From assembly GCA_963726435.1 (NCBI GenBank), contig CAVSCJ010000006.1, positions 496,001 to 560,000 of the forward strand: 64,000 nucleotides of DNA, in the 5' to 3' direction. Made by a program: the position numbers and the translations under genes. Below, in pieces: positions 17,383 to 25,982 of the stretch. This DNA comes from PALSA-660 sp963726435 (GTDB taxonomy: Bacteria > Actinomycetota > Coriobacteriia > Anaerosomatales > PALSA-660). The notes under the pieces were generated by a model, which saw only the letters and a list, made by a program, of their open reading frames with translations, made no database searches and was not told the DNA's origin. Numbering within the stretch: position 1 is the stretch's first letter; every line of letters begins with the position of its first letter.

Positions 17383-18445
17383 GTGCCTTCGCCTCCTTCG
17401 CGGGCTTGACCCATCCGAACGGCTTCGGCATGAACATCCGGTCGATGATCGGGGCGAGACCGTTCATGAACAGGATCGCGAACGTCGTCGTCTCGGGCAT
17501 CGGCCCGAAGAAGCGGGTCGCGATGTTGAACAACCCGCAGCCGACGCCGAACACGAGCCGGCCGTTCTTGGTGATCGGTGATGTGACGTAGTCGGTGGCC
17601 ATGAAGAAGGCCCCGATCACGACGCCGCCGGCGAGCACGTTGAAGATCGGGTCGGAACCGAACGCCCACGACAGCGCGGCAACGGCGCCGATGTAGCCGA
17701 GCGGGATGCGCCAGTCGACGACCTTCACGACGATCAGGAACAGTCCGCCGGCGATGATCAGCGCCGCCGACACCTCGCCGACCGAGCCGGCGAGGTTCTT
17801 GAACAACAGTGCGTTGTACTGGGCGGCGAGGTCGAAGTGATAGGCGCCGCCCGCCGCGCGGTCCGCGGCGGCCACTGCCAGACGGGTCGCGCCGCTGATG
17901 GCGTCGAACTTCCCCGTGGCGGCGATGTCGGGCACCGCGACGAGCCATCCGCCGGCGTACGGCTTGAGCTCGCCCATGACCCCGAGCCAGCTCAGGAGCG
18001 CGACCGCGCGGCCGACGAGGGCAGGGTTGAACAGGTTGAATCCGAGTCCCCCGAACATCATCTTCGCGAGACCGATGGCTACCACGCCCGCGACCATGCA
18101 GATCCACCATGGAGTCATCGGCGGCATGCACATCGCAAGCAGGATGCCGGTCAGCAGCGCACTCCCGTCCGTCACGGTCTGAGGACGGCGCAGCACGGCG
18201 TTCCAGGAGAACTCAGTGCCGACCGCGGACAGGATGCACGAGAGGTAGACGATCACGGCCGGCATCCCGAGGCAAACGATCGACCAGAGTGCGGCGGGAG
18301 TGAGAGCACCTACCACCAGCAGCATGATGCGCCGGCCGGACGGTCCGCCGTGGATGTGCGGGCCCGCGACCACCTGGCGCGCGCCGGCGATGGCGGGCAT
18401 GTCGGCGGGGGCGATCTTCACGCGATCGGGAGTCGGATCGCTCAT
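17375..18445 (-). CDS. rnfD: Rnf complex FMN subunit RnfD
   Basis: 356-residue polytopic membrane subunit with covalently bound FMN. The region DAISGATRLA carries the SGAT flavin-attachment motif of RnfD/NqrB. Helical segments flank a large soluble loop, and the typical GGLGFNLFNPALVGRA block is present. I place the start at ATG 18445 because it overlaps the rnfC TGA as ATGA; upstream in-frame text is Arg-rich and not RnfD-like. The preceding rnfC stop and following rnfG start both overlap, consistent with a single operon. Confidence 0.95.
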   Translation of the reverse strand: MSDPTPDRVKIAPADMPAIAGARQVVAGPHIHGGPSGRRIMLLVVGALTPAALWSIVCLGMPAVIVYLSCILSAVGTEFSWNAVLRRPQTVTDGSALLTGILLAMCMPPMTPWWICMVAGVVAIGLAKMMFGGLGFNLFNPALVGRAVALLSWLGVMGELKPYAGGWLVAVPDIAATGKFDAISGATRLAVAAADRAAGGAYHFDLAAQYNALLFKNLAGSVGEVSAALIIAGGLFLIVVKVVDWRIPLGYIGAVAALSWAFGSDPIFNVLAGGVVIGAFFMATDYVTSPITKNGRLVFGVGCGLFNIATRFFGPMPETTTFAILFMNGLAPIIDRMFMPKPFGWVKPAKEAKAHA

Positions 18446-19746
18446 CTGCGCGCCCCCTTCACCATGAGAGCGCCCTTCCCGGTGCGGATGAGCTGCAGCA
18501 GCGGCCTCTTGGTCGGGCACACATAGGAGCAACAGCCGCACTCGATGCAATCGAGCGCGAAGTACCGCTCGCAACCATCCCAGTCGCGGCGGTCCGCGTA
18601 GTTGGCGATGGCGTAGGGGTGCAGCACCATCGGGCACGCGTCGACGCAGCGCCCGCATCGTATGCAGGGCTGGTCGGTGTCCACGATCTCGGCCGCCTCG
18701 ACCGCCGTGAGCGCGACCACGCCCGACATGCCCTTCACGACCGGGACCTCAAGATCCCCGAGAGGCTGGGCGGTCATCGGGCCGCCGGCGATGACGCGCA
18801 CCGCGTCGGGTGTGAGGCCCCCGGCGAACTCGATCAGGTAGGAGACGGGCGTCCCGATGGCGACCTGGAAGTTGCCTGGCTTCGCGACCGCACCCGAGAC
18901 CGTGACGACGCGTTCCATCAGTGGAAGGCCAGTCTCGACTGCATCCGCCAGTGCGGCGGCGGTCTGGACGTTGTGGACGAGGCAGCCGGCCGTGGCCGGA
19001 AGCTTGCCCCCCTGTACGACCCGGCCGGTGACGGCGAAGATCAGCTGCTTCTCAGCGCCCTGCGGGTAGCGGGTGCGCACGCTGAGCACCTCTACCCCAT
19101 CCGTCGCCGCATCGCGGAGAGCGTCCAGAGCGTCGGGCTTGTTGTCCTCCACCGCCACGACAGTCCTCTTCGCGCCGACGGCCTCCGCGATGATGCGCGC
19201 GCCCGCTATCACGCGCTGCGCGCGCTCGAGCATCACTCGGTGGTCGCACGTCAGGTACGGCTCGCACTCGCAGCCGTTGAGGATGACCGTGTCGACAGGC
19301 GTGTGTTTGGCCGGGACGAGCTTCACCGCTGCCGGGAAGCCGGCCCCGCCCAGTCCTACGAGACCCGCGGCACGGGCGATCTCGCCCGTTCCCTCTTCCT
19401 TGGGAACGATCCGTACGAACGCGTCGCGATCCTGGCCGGGATCGGGCGCGATGACCACACTCATGGCCCGCGTCCCCGCGGGCGTGAGCGCTGACATCAC
19501 CGCCACCACCTCACCCGCGGCGGGAGCGTGTACCGGCGCGGAGATCACCGCGTCGATGTCGCCTATCACCTGTCCGCGCGCCACTCGATCGCCCTTGGCG
19601 ACCAGCGGGACACACGGTGCCCCCAGGTGCTGGCTCATCGGAACGACAAGCCGTTCGGGAAGAGGAGCGCGTTGGATCGGCGAACCGCTCGTCTCGGCCT
19701 TCCGGTCCGGCGGATGTATCCCGCCGTGGAAAGTGCCACCGGCCAT
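18442..19746 (-). CDS. rnfC: Rnf complex NADH/ferredoxin-side subunit RnfC
   Basis: 434-residue cytoplasmic subunit that exchanges electrons with NAD(H). It contains the NuoF-like Rossmann/FMN region with GLGGAGFPAAVKL and NGCECEPYLTCDHR. C-terminal 4Fe-4S motifs are CIRCGRCVDACP and CIECGCCSYVCP. The ATG at 19746 (MAGGTFHGGIHPPDRK) has aagaaggggtg upstream, better than the in-frame start at 19782. It is first gene of rnfCDGEAB, the typical bacterial order. Confidence 0.96.
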   Translation of the reverse strand: MAGGTFHGGIHPPDRKAETSGSPIQRAPLPERLVVPMSQHLGAPCVPLVAKGDRVARGQVIGDIDAVISAPVHAPAAGEVVAVMSALTPAGTRAMSVVIAPDPGQDRDAFVRIVPKEEGTGEIARAAGLVGLGGAGFPAAVKLVPAKHTPVDTVILNGCECEPYLTCDHRVMLERAQRVIAGARIIAEAVGAKRTVVAVEDNKPDALDALRDAATDGVEVLSVRTRYPQGAEKQLIFAVTGRVVQGGKLPATAGCLVHNVQTAAALADAVETGLPLMERVVTVSGAVAKPGNFQVAIGTPVSYLIEFAGGLTPDAVRVIAGGPMTAQPLGDLEVPVVKGMSGVVALTAVEAAEIVDTDQPCIRCGRCVDACPMVLHPYAIANYADRRDWDGCERYFALDCIECGCCSYVCPTKRPLLQLIRTGKGALMVKGARR

Positions 19747-19788
19747 GGACACCCCTTCTTGTCGGCACTCGTCGTCTGCCAAAGGGTA

Positions 19789-19815
19789 GCGCTCCCCGCC
19801 TTCGGCGGGGAGCGC
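19789..19815 (-). promoter_or_regulatory. GC-rich leader hairpin upstream of rnfC
   Basis: A 12-bp perfect stem (19789-19800 with 19804-19815) closed by ttc (a UUCG-type tetraloop if the last pair opens). It lies about 43 nt upstream of rnfC and immediately downstream of the putative promoter, so it would form near the 5' end of the rnf mRNA. It lacks a T-run, making a stabilising or regulatory leader more likely than a terminator. Confidence 0.5.
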
Positions 19816-19828
19816 CGGATGTCACGCT

Positions 19829-19856
19829 AGAATACTCCACGTTTCGCGTGACGCAA
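19829..19856 (-). promoter_or_regulatory. Putative promoter of the rnf operon
   Basis: Minus-strand TTGCGT (19851-19856) and TATTCT (19829-19834) with 16 nt between, about 85 nt upstream of rnfC. The rest of the 298-nt ndk-rnfC gap (19747-20044) holds only this, the leader hairpin and a hairpin after ndk. Confidence 0.5.
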
Positions 19857-20006
19857 TATGCGATTCGCGACGTGATTGGTGCCGTGCGTAAGCATTCCGC
19901 GTGTCACGTTCGAGGATATATGCACCGCTCTGAGGAGACACGCCCCCTACCCCGTCCCTGCCGTGAACGTCGCTGCCGGCGACGTGGACACCTAGCGCTC
20001 CTCCAA

Positions 20007-20025
20007 GGGTCCGCGCCGCGGACCC
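20007..20025 (-). terminator. Hairpin after ndk
   Basis: Perfect 8-bp stem gggtccgc/gcggaccc with a 3-nt loop, 20 nt past the ndk stop. The T-run is weak, so it may terminate inefficiently. Confidence 0.4.
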
Positions 20026-20044
20026 CCTCGATGATCGCGGAGCA

Positions 20045-20446
20045 CTATCCGAAGAAGATCGCGATCTCGCGCTCCGCACTCTCGGGGGAGTCGGAGCCGT
20101 GGACGATGTTCGCGTCCATGTTCAGCCCGAGATCGCCGCGTATCGTGCCCGGCGCCGCCTCACGCGGGTTCGTGGCTCCCATCAACTTCCGGCACACAGC
20201 GACCGCATCCGGCCCGCGGAGCACCATCTTCACGACCGGGCCGCTCGTGATGTAGCCGATCAGCCCGCCGTAGAACGGCTTGCCCTCGTGCTCGCGATAG
20301 TTGGCCGCCGCCTGCTCCGCGGTCACGAAACCGTACTCGATGCGGTCGAAGGTGAGCCCGGTGTCCTCGAACCTCGCCAAGATACGGCCCACGAGCCCGC
20401 GGGCGACGGCGTCCGGCTTGATCATGATGTATGTGCGCTCGTCCAC
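20045..20446 (-). CDS. ndk: Nucleoside diphosphate kinase
   Basis: 133-residue cytosolic enzyme that transfers phosphate from ATP to other nucleoside diphosphates through a phospho-histidine. It starts MDERTYIMIKPDAVARGLVG, with the conserved KPD block. It ends with the active-site region NMDANIVHGSDSPESAEREI, the histidine in NIVHGSDS being the catalytic one. Length is normal. It appears to be a single-gene unit with its own promoter (20500-20528) and a hairpin downstream. Confidence 0.97.
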   Translation of the reverse strand: MDERTYIMIKPDAVARGLVGRILARFEDTGLTFDRIEYGFVTAEQAAANYREHEGKPFYGGLIGYITSGPVVKMVLRGPDAVAVCRKLMGATNPREAAPGTIRGDLGLNMDANIVHGSDSPESAEREIAIFFG

Positions 20447-20499
20447 TCAGGTTCCCTTCGCGTGTCGACGGGCGCATACCAGCGGCCCGTGGTCGGAGC

Positions 20500-20528
20500 A
20501 TCGTAGCGAATGCCATTGCCGAGGACAA
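20500..20528 (-). promoter_or_regulatory. Putative ndk promoter
   Basis: Minus-strand TTGTCC (20523-20528) and TACGAT (20500-20505) with the ideal 17-nt spacing, 54 nt upstream of the ndk start. Confidence 0.5.
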
Positions 20529-20566
20529 CACCCGTCGCCGACCGCTGCGCGTGTTGACCCCGAGCG

Positions 20567-21883
20567 TCAGTTCGGGCTCGAGCTCCAGGCGTTCTTGACG
20601 CCTACGACCTTCCAGCCGACGCCCTCGCGAGTCAGAAGGATGTCGTACGACAACTCGGCTCCTGTATCGAACCGGACGATCACGCGCGCCGTGCTGCTGA
20701 GAGCGGATCTGTCCACCCCCGAGACTCGGTACGATGCGAACTTGGCCGGCAGCTGGTCCATCTCCTGCACGACGTTGGTCTGCGGCAGGGCGACCCAGAA
20801 CTCCGTGTACGACGCGCCGGAGCGGTACGCGTCGAGCAGCGCCGACACGGTCTGGGTCTGCGTCGGATAGCCGAAACCCGCGTAGAGCAAGCCTCCGAAG
20901 ACCCCGGCGACGACCAGGACCCCCAGCAGAACGAGCCCGATCCGCAAGGCCGTCCCACGCGGGGTGCGCTTCGCTGTGCGAGCAGCCTTCAGCTCCGCCT
21001 TCTGGTCCTCATCGATCTCCTCTTCGGAGCGGTCGAAGAAGCGCTGCGTAGCCTCCGAGTCAGCGTCGGGCAGGACGCCCGTATCGCTCGGGGCCGGGAC
21101 CGCGGGAGGCATCTCGCCCGTCATCCACCCCTCCACGGTCTCGAGCTCGACAGGTTCGAACGGCGCCGACGGAGTACCCGGCTCCTCCCCCGCCTTGCGC
21201 TGCGACTCGTCATACGCAGCGAGCATCTCGCCCGTCAGCTCGTGGCCGAAGGTATCCCTGCTGCGCTCGAACTCGCGGACGGCCTCCTCGTAGAAGCCCA
21301 TCGTGAAGTAGGCCAAACCGAGGTTCGCGGTCGCCTTGCCCTTCGCCGAATAGCCCTCGATGCCGATCGCGGCCCTGAATGCCTCCAACGCCTCTTCTGG
21401 ACGGCCCATGGCCATGAAGGAGAGGCCCAGGTTGTTGAAGGACTTGCCCGGATCGCGGTTGCCGTCGGACCACGCTGCTTGGCGATAGGCCTGCGCGGCC
21501 TCATCGTAGCGTCCGAGTTCGTACAGCGCGTGACCACGCCCGTGCAACGCCTTGTAGGGCGTCGAGTAGGACTCGTCCGCCAGTGCCGCCGTGTACGCGA
21601 CCAGGGCCTTCTCGTACGCCCCGGCGGCGCCATAGGCGGCCCCCAGATTGGCATGGACGGCGGACCGCCGGTCGTAGGTGTCGTCGAGAACGGCACGCTC
21701 GTAGACGGTAGCCGCGTCGGCCAGTCGCCCCAGCCTGACCAGGGAATTGCCAGCCTGATGGAGCGCGAACCCGGAGCCCTCGGCGGGCCTTCCGTGGACC
21801 GACGCAAGGAACTCGACGGCCGCGGTGTCCCAGTCGCCCGCCGCGTACGCGGCCTCGCCGGCGGTGCGGTGTGGATCCTCCAC
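20567..21883 (-). CDS. TPR-repeat membrane-anchored protein
   Basis: 438 residues. The first ~215 are tandem tetratricopeptide repeats (AAVEFLASVHGRPAEGSGFAL; ANLGAAYGAAGAYEKALVAY; NLGLSFMAMGRPEEALEAF; repeated family pattern, shown in part). An acidic Pro/Glu linker follows, then a Lys/Arg-rich stop-transfer and a single membrane helix near residues 315-340 (GLVLLGVLVVAGVFGGLLYA), and a ~95-residue outer domain. The topology suggests a cytoplasmic TPR scaffold with an external sensor-like domain. It follows the cyclophilin lipoprotein by 11 nt, so the two are probably co-transcribed. Function unknown. Confidence 0.75.
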   Translation of the reverse strand: MEDPHRTAGEAAYAAGDWDTAAVEFLASVHGRPAEGSGFALHQAGNSLVRLGRLADAATVYERAVLDDTYDRRSAVHANLGAAYGAAGAYEKALVAYTAALADESYSTPYKALHGRGHALYELGRYDEAAQAYRQAAWSDGNRDPGKSFNNLGLSFMAMGRPEEALEAFRAAIGIEGYSAKGKATANLGLAYFTMGFYEEAVREFERSRDTFGHELTGEMLAAYDESQRKAGEEPGTPSAPFEPVELETVEGWMTGEMPPAVPAPSDTGVLPDADSEATQRFFDRSEEEIDEDQKAELKAARTAKRTPRGTALRIGLVLLGVLVVAGVFGGLLYAGFGYPTQTQTVSALLDAYRSGASYTEFWVALPQTNVVQEMDQLPAKFASYRVSGVDRSALSSTARVIVRFDTGAELSYDILLTREGVGWKVVGVKNAWSSSPN

Positions 21884-21894
21884 TGGTACTCCCT

Positions 21895-22533
21895 CTAGTC
21901 CTTCGTGACCTTGGCCGACACGATCCTGTCGCCCACAACGAGTGCGTCGACGACGTCCATACCTTGTGCGACGGCCCCGAACACCGCATACCCCCCGTCG
22001 AGGTGATGGGCGGCCCCGAGAGTGATGTAGAACTGCGACCCCGCGGAATCCGGACTCTGCGACCGGGCCATGGCGATCACTCCGCGATCGTGCAGCAGGC
22101 CGGTCTGCTCCAGCGGGATGGACCAGCCAGGGCCCCCGCCGCCGACGGCCGGAGGCGAGCTCGAGAGGGCCCTTTGCAGGTCGGAGAGCGTCATGCCCAT
22201 CGTCCCCGGATCGCCTGCCTGGACCACGAATCCGGGCTCCACCCTGTGGACGAGCAGGCCGTCGTAGAAGCCGGCCTTCACGAGTTTGACGAAGTTGGCG
22301 ACCGTGATGGGCGCCTTGGCGGCATCGAGCGCCAGCACGACGTCGCCCTTGCTCGTCTCAAGGGTCACCTCCGGGCCCGCAGCAGGCGCTCGGCGTGTGG
22401 GCGACCCGACCGCGGCGGCGGAGGCGGCGAGCTCTTGCGAATCCGTTGCTGGGGGGTCGGCGGCGCACCCGACCAAGAGGCCGAGGGCGGTGAGGAGCGC
22501 CGCGATCGCGACGATGAGTGATCTGCGAGACAT
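21895..22533 (-). CDS. Cyclophilin-type peptidyl-prolyl isomerase lipoprotein
   Basis: 212-residue secreted prolyl isomerase. The start at ATG 22533 gives a lipoprotein signal peptide (SLIVAIAALLTALG) with lipobox LVGC, Cys23 as lipidation site. The cyclophilin domain follows: APITVANFVKLVKAGFYDG, VEPGFVVQAGDP, SAGSQFYITLG and GYAVFGAVAQGMDVVDAL are diagnostic. The arginine of the catalytic FHR motif is present as VHRVEPGF. It probably folds exported proteins and shares a transcript with the TPR protein downstream. Confidence 0.9.
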   Translation of the reverse strand: MSRRSLIVAIAALLTALGLLVGCAADPPATDSQELAASAAAVGSPTRRAPAAGPEVTLETSKGDVVLALDAAKAPITVANFVKLVKAGFYDGLLVHRVEPGFVVQAGDPGTMGMTLSDLQRALSSSPPAVGGGGPGWSIPLEQTGLLHDRGVIAMARSQSPDSAGSQFYITLGAAHHLDGGYAVFGAVAQGMDVVDALVVGDRIVSAKVTKD

Positions 22534-22764
22534 CGAGCGACATCTTACCAGCCGCGGTCCCGCCGTCGCCACACGGGACATGAGGCCGGCTACGAGGATC
22601 GTGACGATCCATCACTCCCATGGCGCGCACGGGTGGTGCTAGTGTGTATCGCGTCGCGTCGCGGTGCGCTCGAGCACGCGCCGCAGGGACAGGACTCCGG
22701 CAAGCGCCCATGGAAGCCGGAGCATCGGCAAACCTTGGAACAAGACTCGTGGAGGCGATCACCA

Positions 22765-24825
22765 ATGGGAGCACCGAGCACCGACAAGGTCCGTAACGTC
22801 GTCCTTGTCGGCCATGGAGGCGCGGGCAAGACTTCGCTCGCCGAGGCGATGCTCTTCATGGCCGGGGAGACCAAACGCCTCGGGACCGTCGACGACGGAC
22901 ACTCGTCATTGGACTACGACCCCGAAGAAGTGAAGCGGCAGATGACCGTCAACCTGTCGCTCGCACCGATCACGCACAAGGGTGTGAAGATCAACATCAT
23001 CGACACACCGGGCTTCGCGGACTTCATGGGCGACGCCATCGCTGGCATGGAGGCCGCCGAGATGGCGGTCTTCGTAGTCGACGCCGTCGCCGGTCCCCAG
23101 GTTCAGACTGAACGGCTGTGGGAGTCCGCAGGACGGATGGGCATCGCACGCGCGGTCTTCGTCAACCGAATGGACAAGGAACACGCCGACTTCGCCGCCG
23201 TCATGGCGAAACTCGAGGCCTCGTTCGGCCATCGGATCGGCGCGATCCAGATCCCGATGGGAGCCGAATCCAGCTTCCACGGCGTCATCGACATCATCCG
23301 CATGAAGGCCTACCACCACGAGGCCGACGGCGAACACATGGACGAGATCCCCGCTGAGTTCGCGGACTCTGTCGACCCCGCGCGCGAGAAGCTTACCGAC
23401 CTGGTGGCAGAGGCGGACGAGGAGCTCATGGAGAAGTTCCTCGAGGGCGAGACATTGTCGCAGGCGGACCTCGAGAAGCTCCTCGGGTTGGCCATCGCGC
23501 AAGGGATCATCGTCCCCGTCTTCGTCGGTTCCGCGCTCAAGCTTCAGGGCGTCGAGGACTTCATGGACGAGATCGTCACCTTCTTCCCCGAACCGACCGC
23601 GCACGGACCGCTACCCACCGCCGATGGCGGCGAGATACCGATCACAGTGTCCGGGCCCACCTCCGCCTTCGTGTTCAAGACGCTCTCCGACCCATACCAG
23701 GGCCGTCTGACCTTCGTGAAGGTGCTGTCCGGTACCGTCACGCCCAACCTGGAGCTCATCGACTCCCGGACCGGCAAGAAGGAGCGCCTCGGCCACGTTC
23801 TGCGCCTCACCGGCAAGGAGACGAAGGACGTGGACTCCGTTCCGGCCGGTGACATCGCCGTCCTGCCGAAGCTCGGCGACGTCGTCACGAACGACACCCT
23901 GTCGGCCAAGGGCGACGTCAAGCTCGCGCCGATGCCGCTGCCCGAGCCCCTCTTCTCGGTGGCCATCCGAGCCAAGGCCAAGACCGACGAGGACAAGTTG
24001 GGCACCGGCCTCAACAAGATCGTGGAGGAGGAGCCGACCCTGCATGTCAAGCGCGACCCTGAGACGCACCAGACGGTGTTGAGCGCTCTGGGCGACACCC
24101 AGGTAGATGTCGTCATGGCACGACTGCGCACGCGCTTCAGCGTCGAGACCGAGCTCGTGGACCTGCGCATCCCGTACCGGGAGACGATCCGCAAGGTCGC
24201 TCAGGCACAGGGCCGCCACAAGAAGCAGACCGGCGGTTCGGGCCAGTTCGGCGACTGCTGGCTGCGGTTGGAACCCAACCCGGGCAAGGGCTACGAGTTC
24301 CTCGACGAGATCGTCGGCGGACGCATCCCTCGGCAGTTCATCCCGCACGTTGACAAAGGCATCCAGGACACGATGGTCCAGGGGGTGCTGGCAGGATACC
24401 CCGTCGTCGACGTGAGGGTCGCCTGCTACGACGGCTCGTATCACGCCGTCGACTCCTCGGAGCTCGCGTTCAAGACGGCGGCGAGGATCGGCTTCCGCGC
24501 GGCTGCCGAGAAGGCCGATCTCGTGCTCCTCGAGCCCATCGCTCATCTGACCATCACGGTGCCCGACAGGTACGCCGGCGACGTCATGGGCGACCTGTCG
24601 TCGCGTCGGGGACGGGTGAACGGGATGGAAGGCTCCGGCGGCAGGCAGGTGATCCGCGCCTCGGTCCCCTACGCCGAGGTCGTCCAGTACTCCCTGCTGC
24701 TCAAGTCCCTCACGCACGGAACGGGCACGTACACACTCGAGATCGGCGAGTACGCCGAGGTGCCGCACGAGATGTCGGTCAAGATCGTCGAGCAGGCCAA
24801 GAAGGAACGCGAGGAGAAAGACTAG
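22765..24825 (+). CDS. EF-G-like translational GTPase (EF-G2/FusA2 type)
   Basis: 686-residue translation factor with full EF-G domain order, yet not a standard fusA. The P-loop reads GHGGAGKTS (16-24) and G4 is NRMD (134-137). The G3 motif is DTPGF (80-84), so the catalytic histidine of DTPGH is replaced by Phe84. This pattern resembles actinobacterial EF-G-like paralogues, where the site is often Tyr. Domain IV and V motifs such as GHLTITVPDRYAGDVMGDL-type text (LTITVPDRYAGDVMGDL) are intact. The ATG at 22765 has ggagg 9 nt upstream. A monocistronic unit, since a strong hairpin follows the gene. Confidence 0.88.
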   Translation: MGAPSTDKVRNVVLVGHGGAGKTSLAEAMLFMAGETKRLGTVDDGHSSLDYDPEEVKRQMTVNLSLAPITHKGVKINIIDTPGFADFMGDAIAGMEAAEMAVFVVDAVAGPQVQTERLWESAGRMGIARAVFVNRMDKEHADFAAVMAKLEASFGHRIGAIQIPMGAESSFHGVIDIIRMKAYHHEADGEHMDEIPAEFADSVDPAREKLTDLVAEADEELMEKFLEGETLSQADLEKLLGLAIAQGIIVPVFVGSALKLQGVEDFMDEIVTFFPEPTAHGPLPTADGGEIPITVSGPTSAFVFKTLSDPYQGRLTFVKVLSGTVTPNLELIDSRTGKKERLGHVLRLTGKETKDVDSVPAGDIAVLPKLGDVVTNDTLSAKGDVKLAPMPLPEPLFSVAIRAKAKTDEDKLGTGLNKIVEEEPTLHVKRDPETHQTVLSALGDTQVDVVMARLRTRFSVETELVDLRIPYRETIRKVAQAQGRHKKQTGGSGQFGDCWLRLEPNPGKGYEFLDEIVGGRIPRQFIPHVDKGIQDTMVQGVLAGYPVVDVRVACYDGSYHAVDSSELAFKTAARIGFRAAAEKADLVLLEPIAHLTITVPDRYAGDVMGDLSSRRGRVNGMEGSGGRQVIRASVPYAEVVQYSLLLKSLTHGTGTYTLEIGEYAEVPHEMSVKIVEQAKKEREEKD

Positions 24826-24847
24826 AGGCTGGACACCAAGAAGCACG

Positions 24848-24880
24848 CGAAGGCCCGGCTGCGATCGCGCCGGGCCTTCG
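24848..24880. terminator. Terminator between the EF-G-like gene and tRNA-Arg
   Basis: A 12-bp perfect stem (cgaaggcccggc/gccgggccttcg) with a 9-nt loop, 23 nt after the plus-strand stop and 12 nt past the 3' end of the minus-strand tRNA. It can serve both convergent units. Confidence 0.75.
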
Positions 24881-24891
24881 TCTGTGAGCTG

Positions 24892-24967
24892 TGGCGCCCT
24901 GTGCAGGACTCGAACCTGCGACCTTCTGCTCCGGAGGCAGACGCTCTATCCGCTGGGCTAACAGGGC
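24892..24967 (-). tRNA. tRNA-Arg (anticodon CCG)
   Basis: 76-nt cloverleaf on the minus strand: acceptor GCCCTGT/ACAGGGC, D-arm GCCC...GAGC (partly G-T), anticodon stem TCTGC/GCAGA with loop CTCCGGA, T-arm GCAGG TTCGAGT CCTGC, discriminator G, and an encoded CCA. Confidence 0.95.
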
Positions 24968-25077
24968 TCGTGAGAACGAGGGGTACGGTAGCACAGGCGC
25001 GCCCGCCGCTGCTAGGCACCGACGGCGCTTGGGATATGCTTTGCCCCGCACGATCCCACTACGGAGATCGGATTGCG

Positions 25078-25980
25078 ATGGAGCAGGCCCGGCACCTCAT
25101 CATCGTGAACCCGCAAGCGAAACACGGCGAGGCGGAGCGGCTCGGTCCGGTGATCGAGAAGTTGCTGGCCAACGTGAGCCACGACACCGTCTGGACCGAG
25201 TCACCCGGCCACGCCACCGAGATAGCCGCCGACGCCGCCGGCTACGACGTGGTCGTCGCGTCGGGCGGCGACGGCACGGTCCACGAGGTCCTCAACGGGC
25301 TCATGCGCATCGATGCCGCGGAGCGCCCCGCTCTGGCGATACTGCCCACCGGCTCGGGCAACGACACGTGCCGCACCCTCGGTGTCCCCTTCGACCTCAC
25401 GGAAGCGGCTGCGCTTCTCGCGACAGGACAAGTCAGGCGCTACGACGTCGGCCTCTGCAACGGCACCTACTTCAACAACTCCTTCGCCGCCGGTCTGGAC
25501 GCCAAGGTGACCGCCAAGGCCGTCGAGTACAAGGTCACCAAACGCCGCAGCGGGCTGTGGCTGTATCTCACCGCCTTGCTGCACGTTCTGTTCAAGGACC
25601 TCGGGGCGTTCAAGCTGGACGTCGCGTTCGACGGAGAGCCGTCTGCATCCTGCGAGACGCTCATCGTCGCGATCACCAACGGCGCGACCTACGGAGGGGG
25701 CTTCCGGATCACACCCGACGCCGACCCGACCGACGGCATGTTCGACGTGTGCATGATCGATCCGCTGAGCCTTGGCGAGGCACTGTGGCGCCTGCCCTTC
25801 GTGATAACCGGCAACCACACGAAGATGCGGGTCGTACACATGTCGCGGCACACCTCCGCGATCATCGACAGCGTCGTGCCGCTTCCCGCTCAGATCGATG
25901 GAGAGGTGCTGTTCGAGCGCCGCTACGAGGTCTCGATGCTCCCCGGCGCCATCGAGTGCGTCGTGCCGGCGACGGTGTAG
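25078..25980 (+). CDS. YegS/diacylglycerol kinase family lipid kinase
   Basis: 300-residue lipid kinase of the DAGK catalytic family. Motifs are HLIIVNPQAKHG at the start, nucleotide-binding GGDGTVHEVLNGL (63-75) and PTGSGNDTCRTLG (90-102); the C-terminal beta-sandwich holds ITNGATYGGGFRITPDA. The likely substrate is diacylglycerol or an undecaprenol-type lipid, but this is not determinable. ATG 25078 has ggagatcgg upstream. It lies 2 nt before plsY, so it probably acts in phospholipid synthesis, perhaps recycling diacylglycerol to phosphatidate. Confidence 0.9.
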   Translation: MEQARHLIIVNPQAKHGEAERLGPVIEKLLANVSHDTVWTESPGHATEIAADAAGYDVVVASGGDGTVHEVLNGLMRIDAAERPALAILPTGSGNDTCRTLGVPFDLTEAAALLATGQVRRYDVGLCNGTYFNNSFAAGLDAKVTAKAVEYKVTKRRSGLWLYLTALLHVLFKDLGAFKLDVAFDGEPSASCETLIVAITNGATYGGGFRITPDADPTDGMFDVCMIDPLSLGEALWRLPFVITGNHTKMRVVHMSRHTSAIIDSVVPLPAQIDGEVLFERRYEVSMLPGAIECVVPATV

Positions 25981-25982
25981 AG

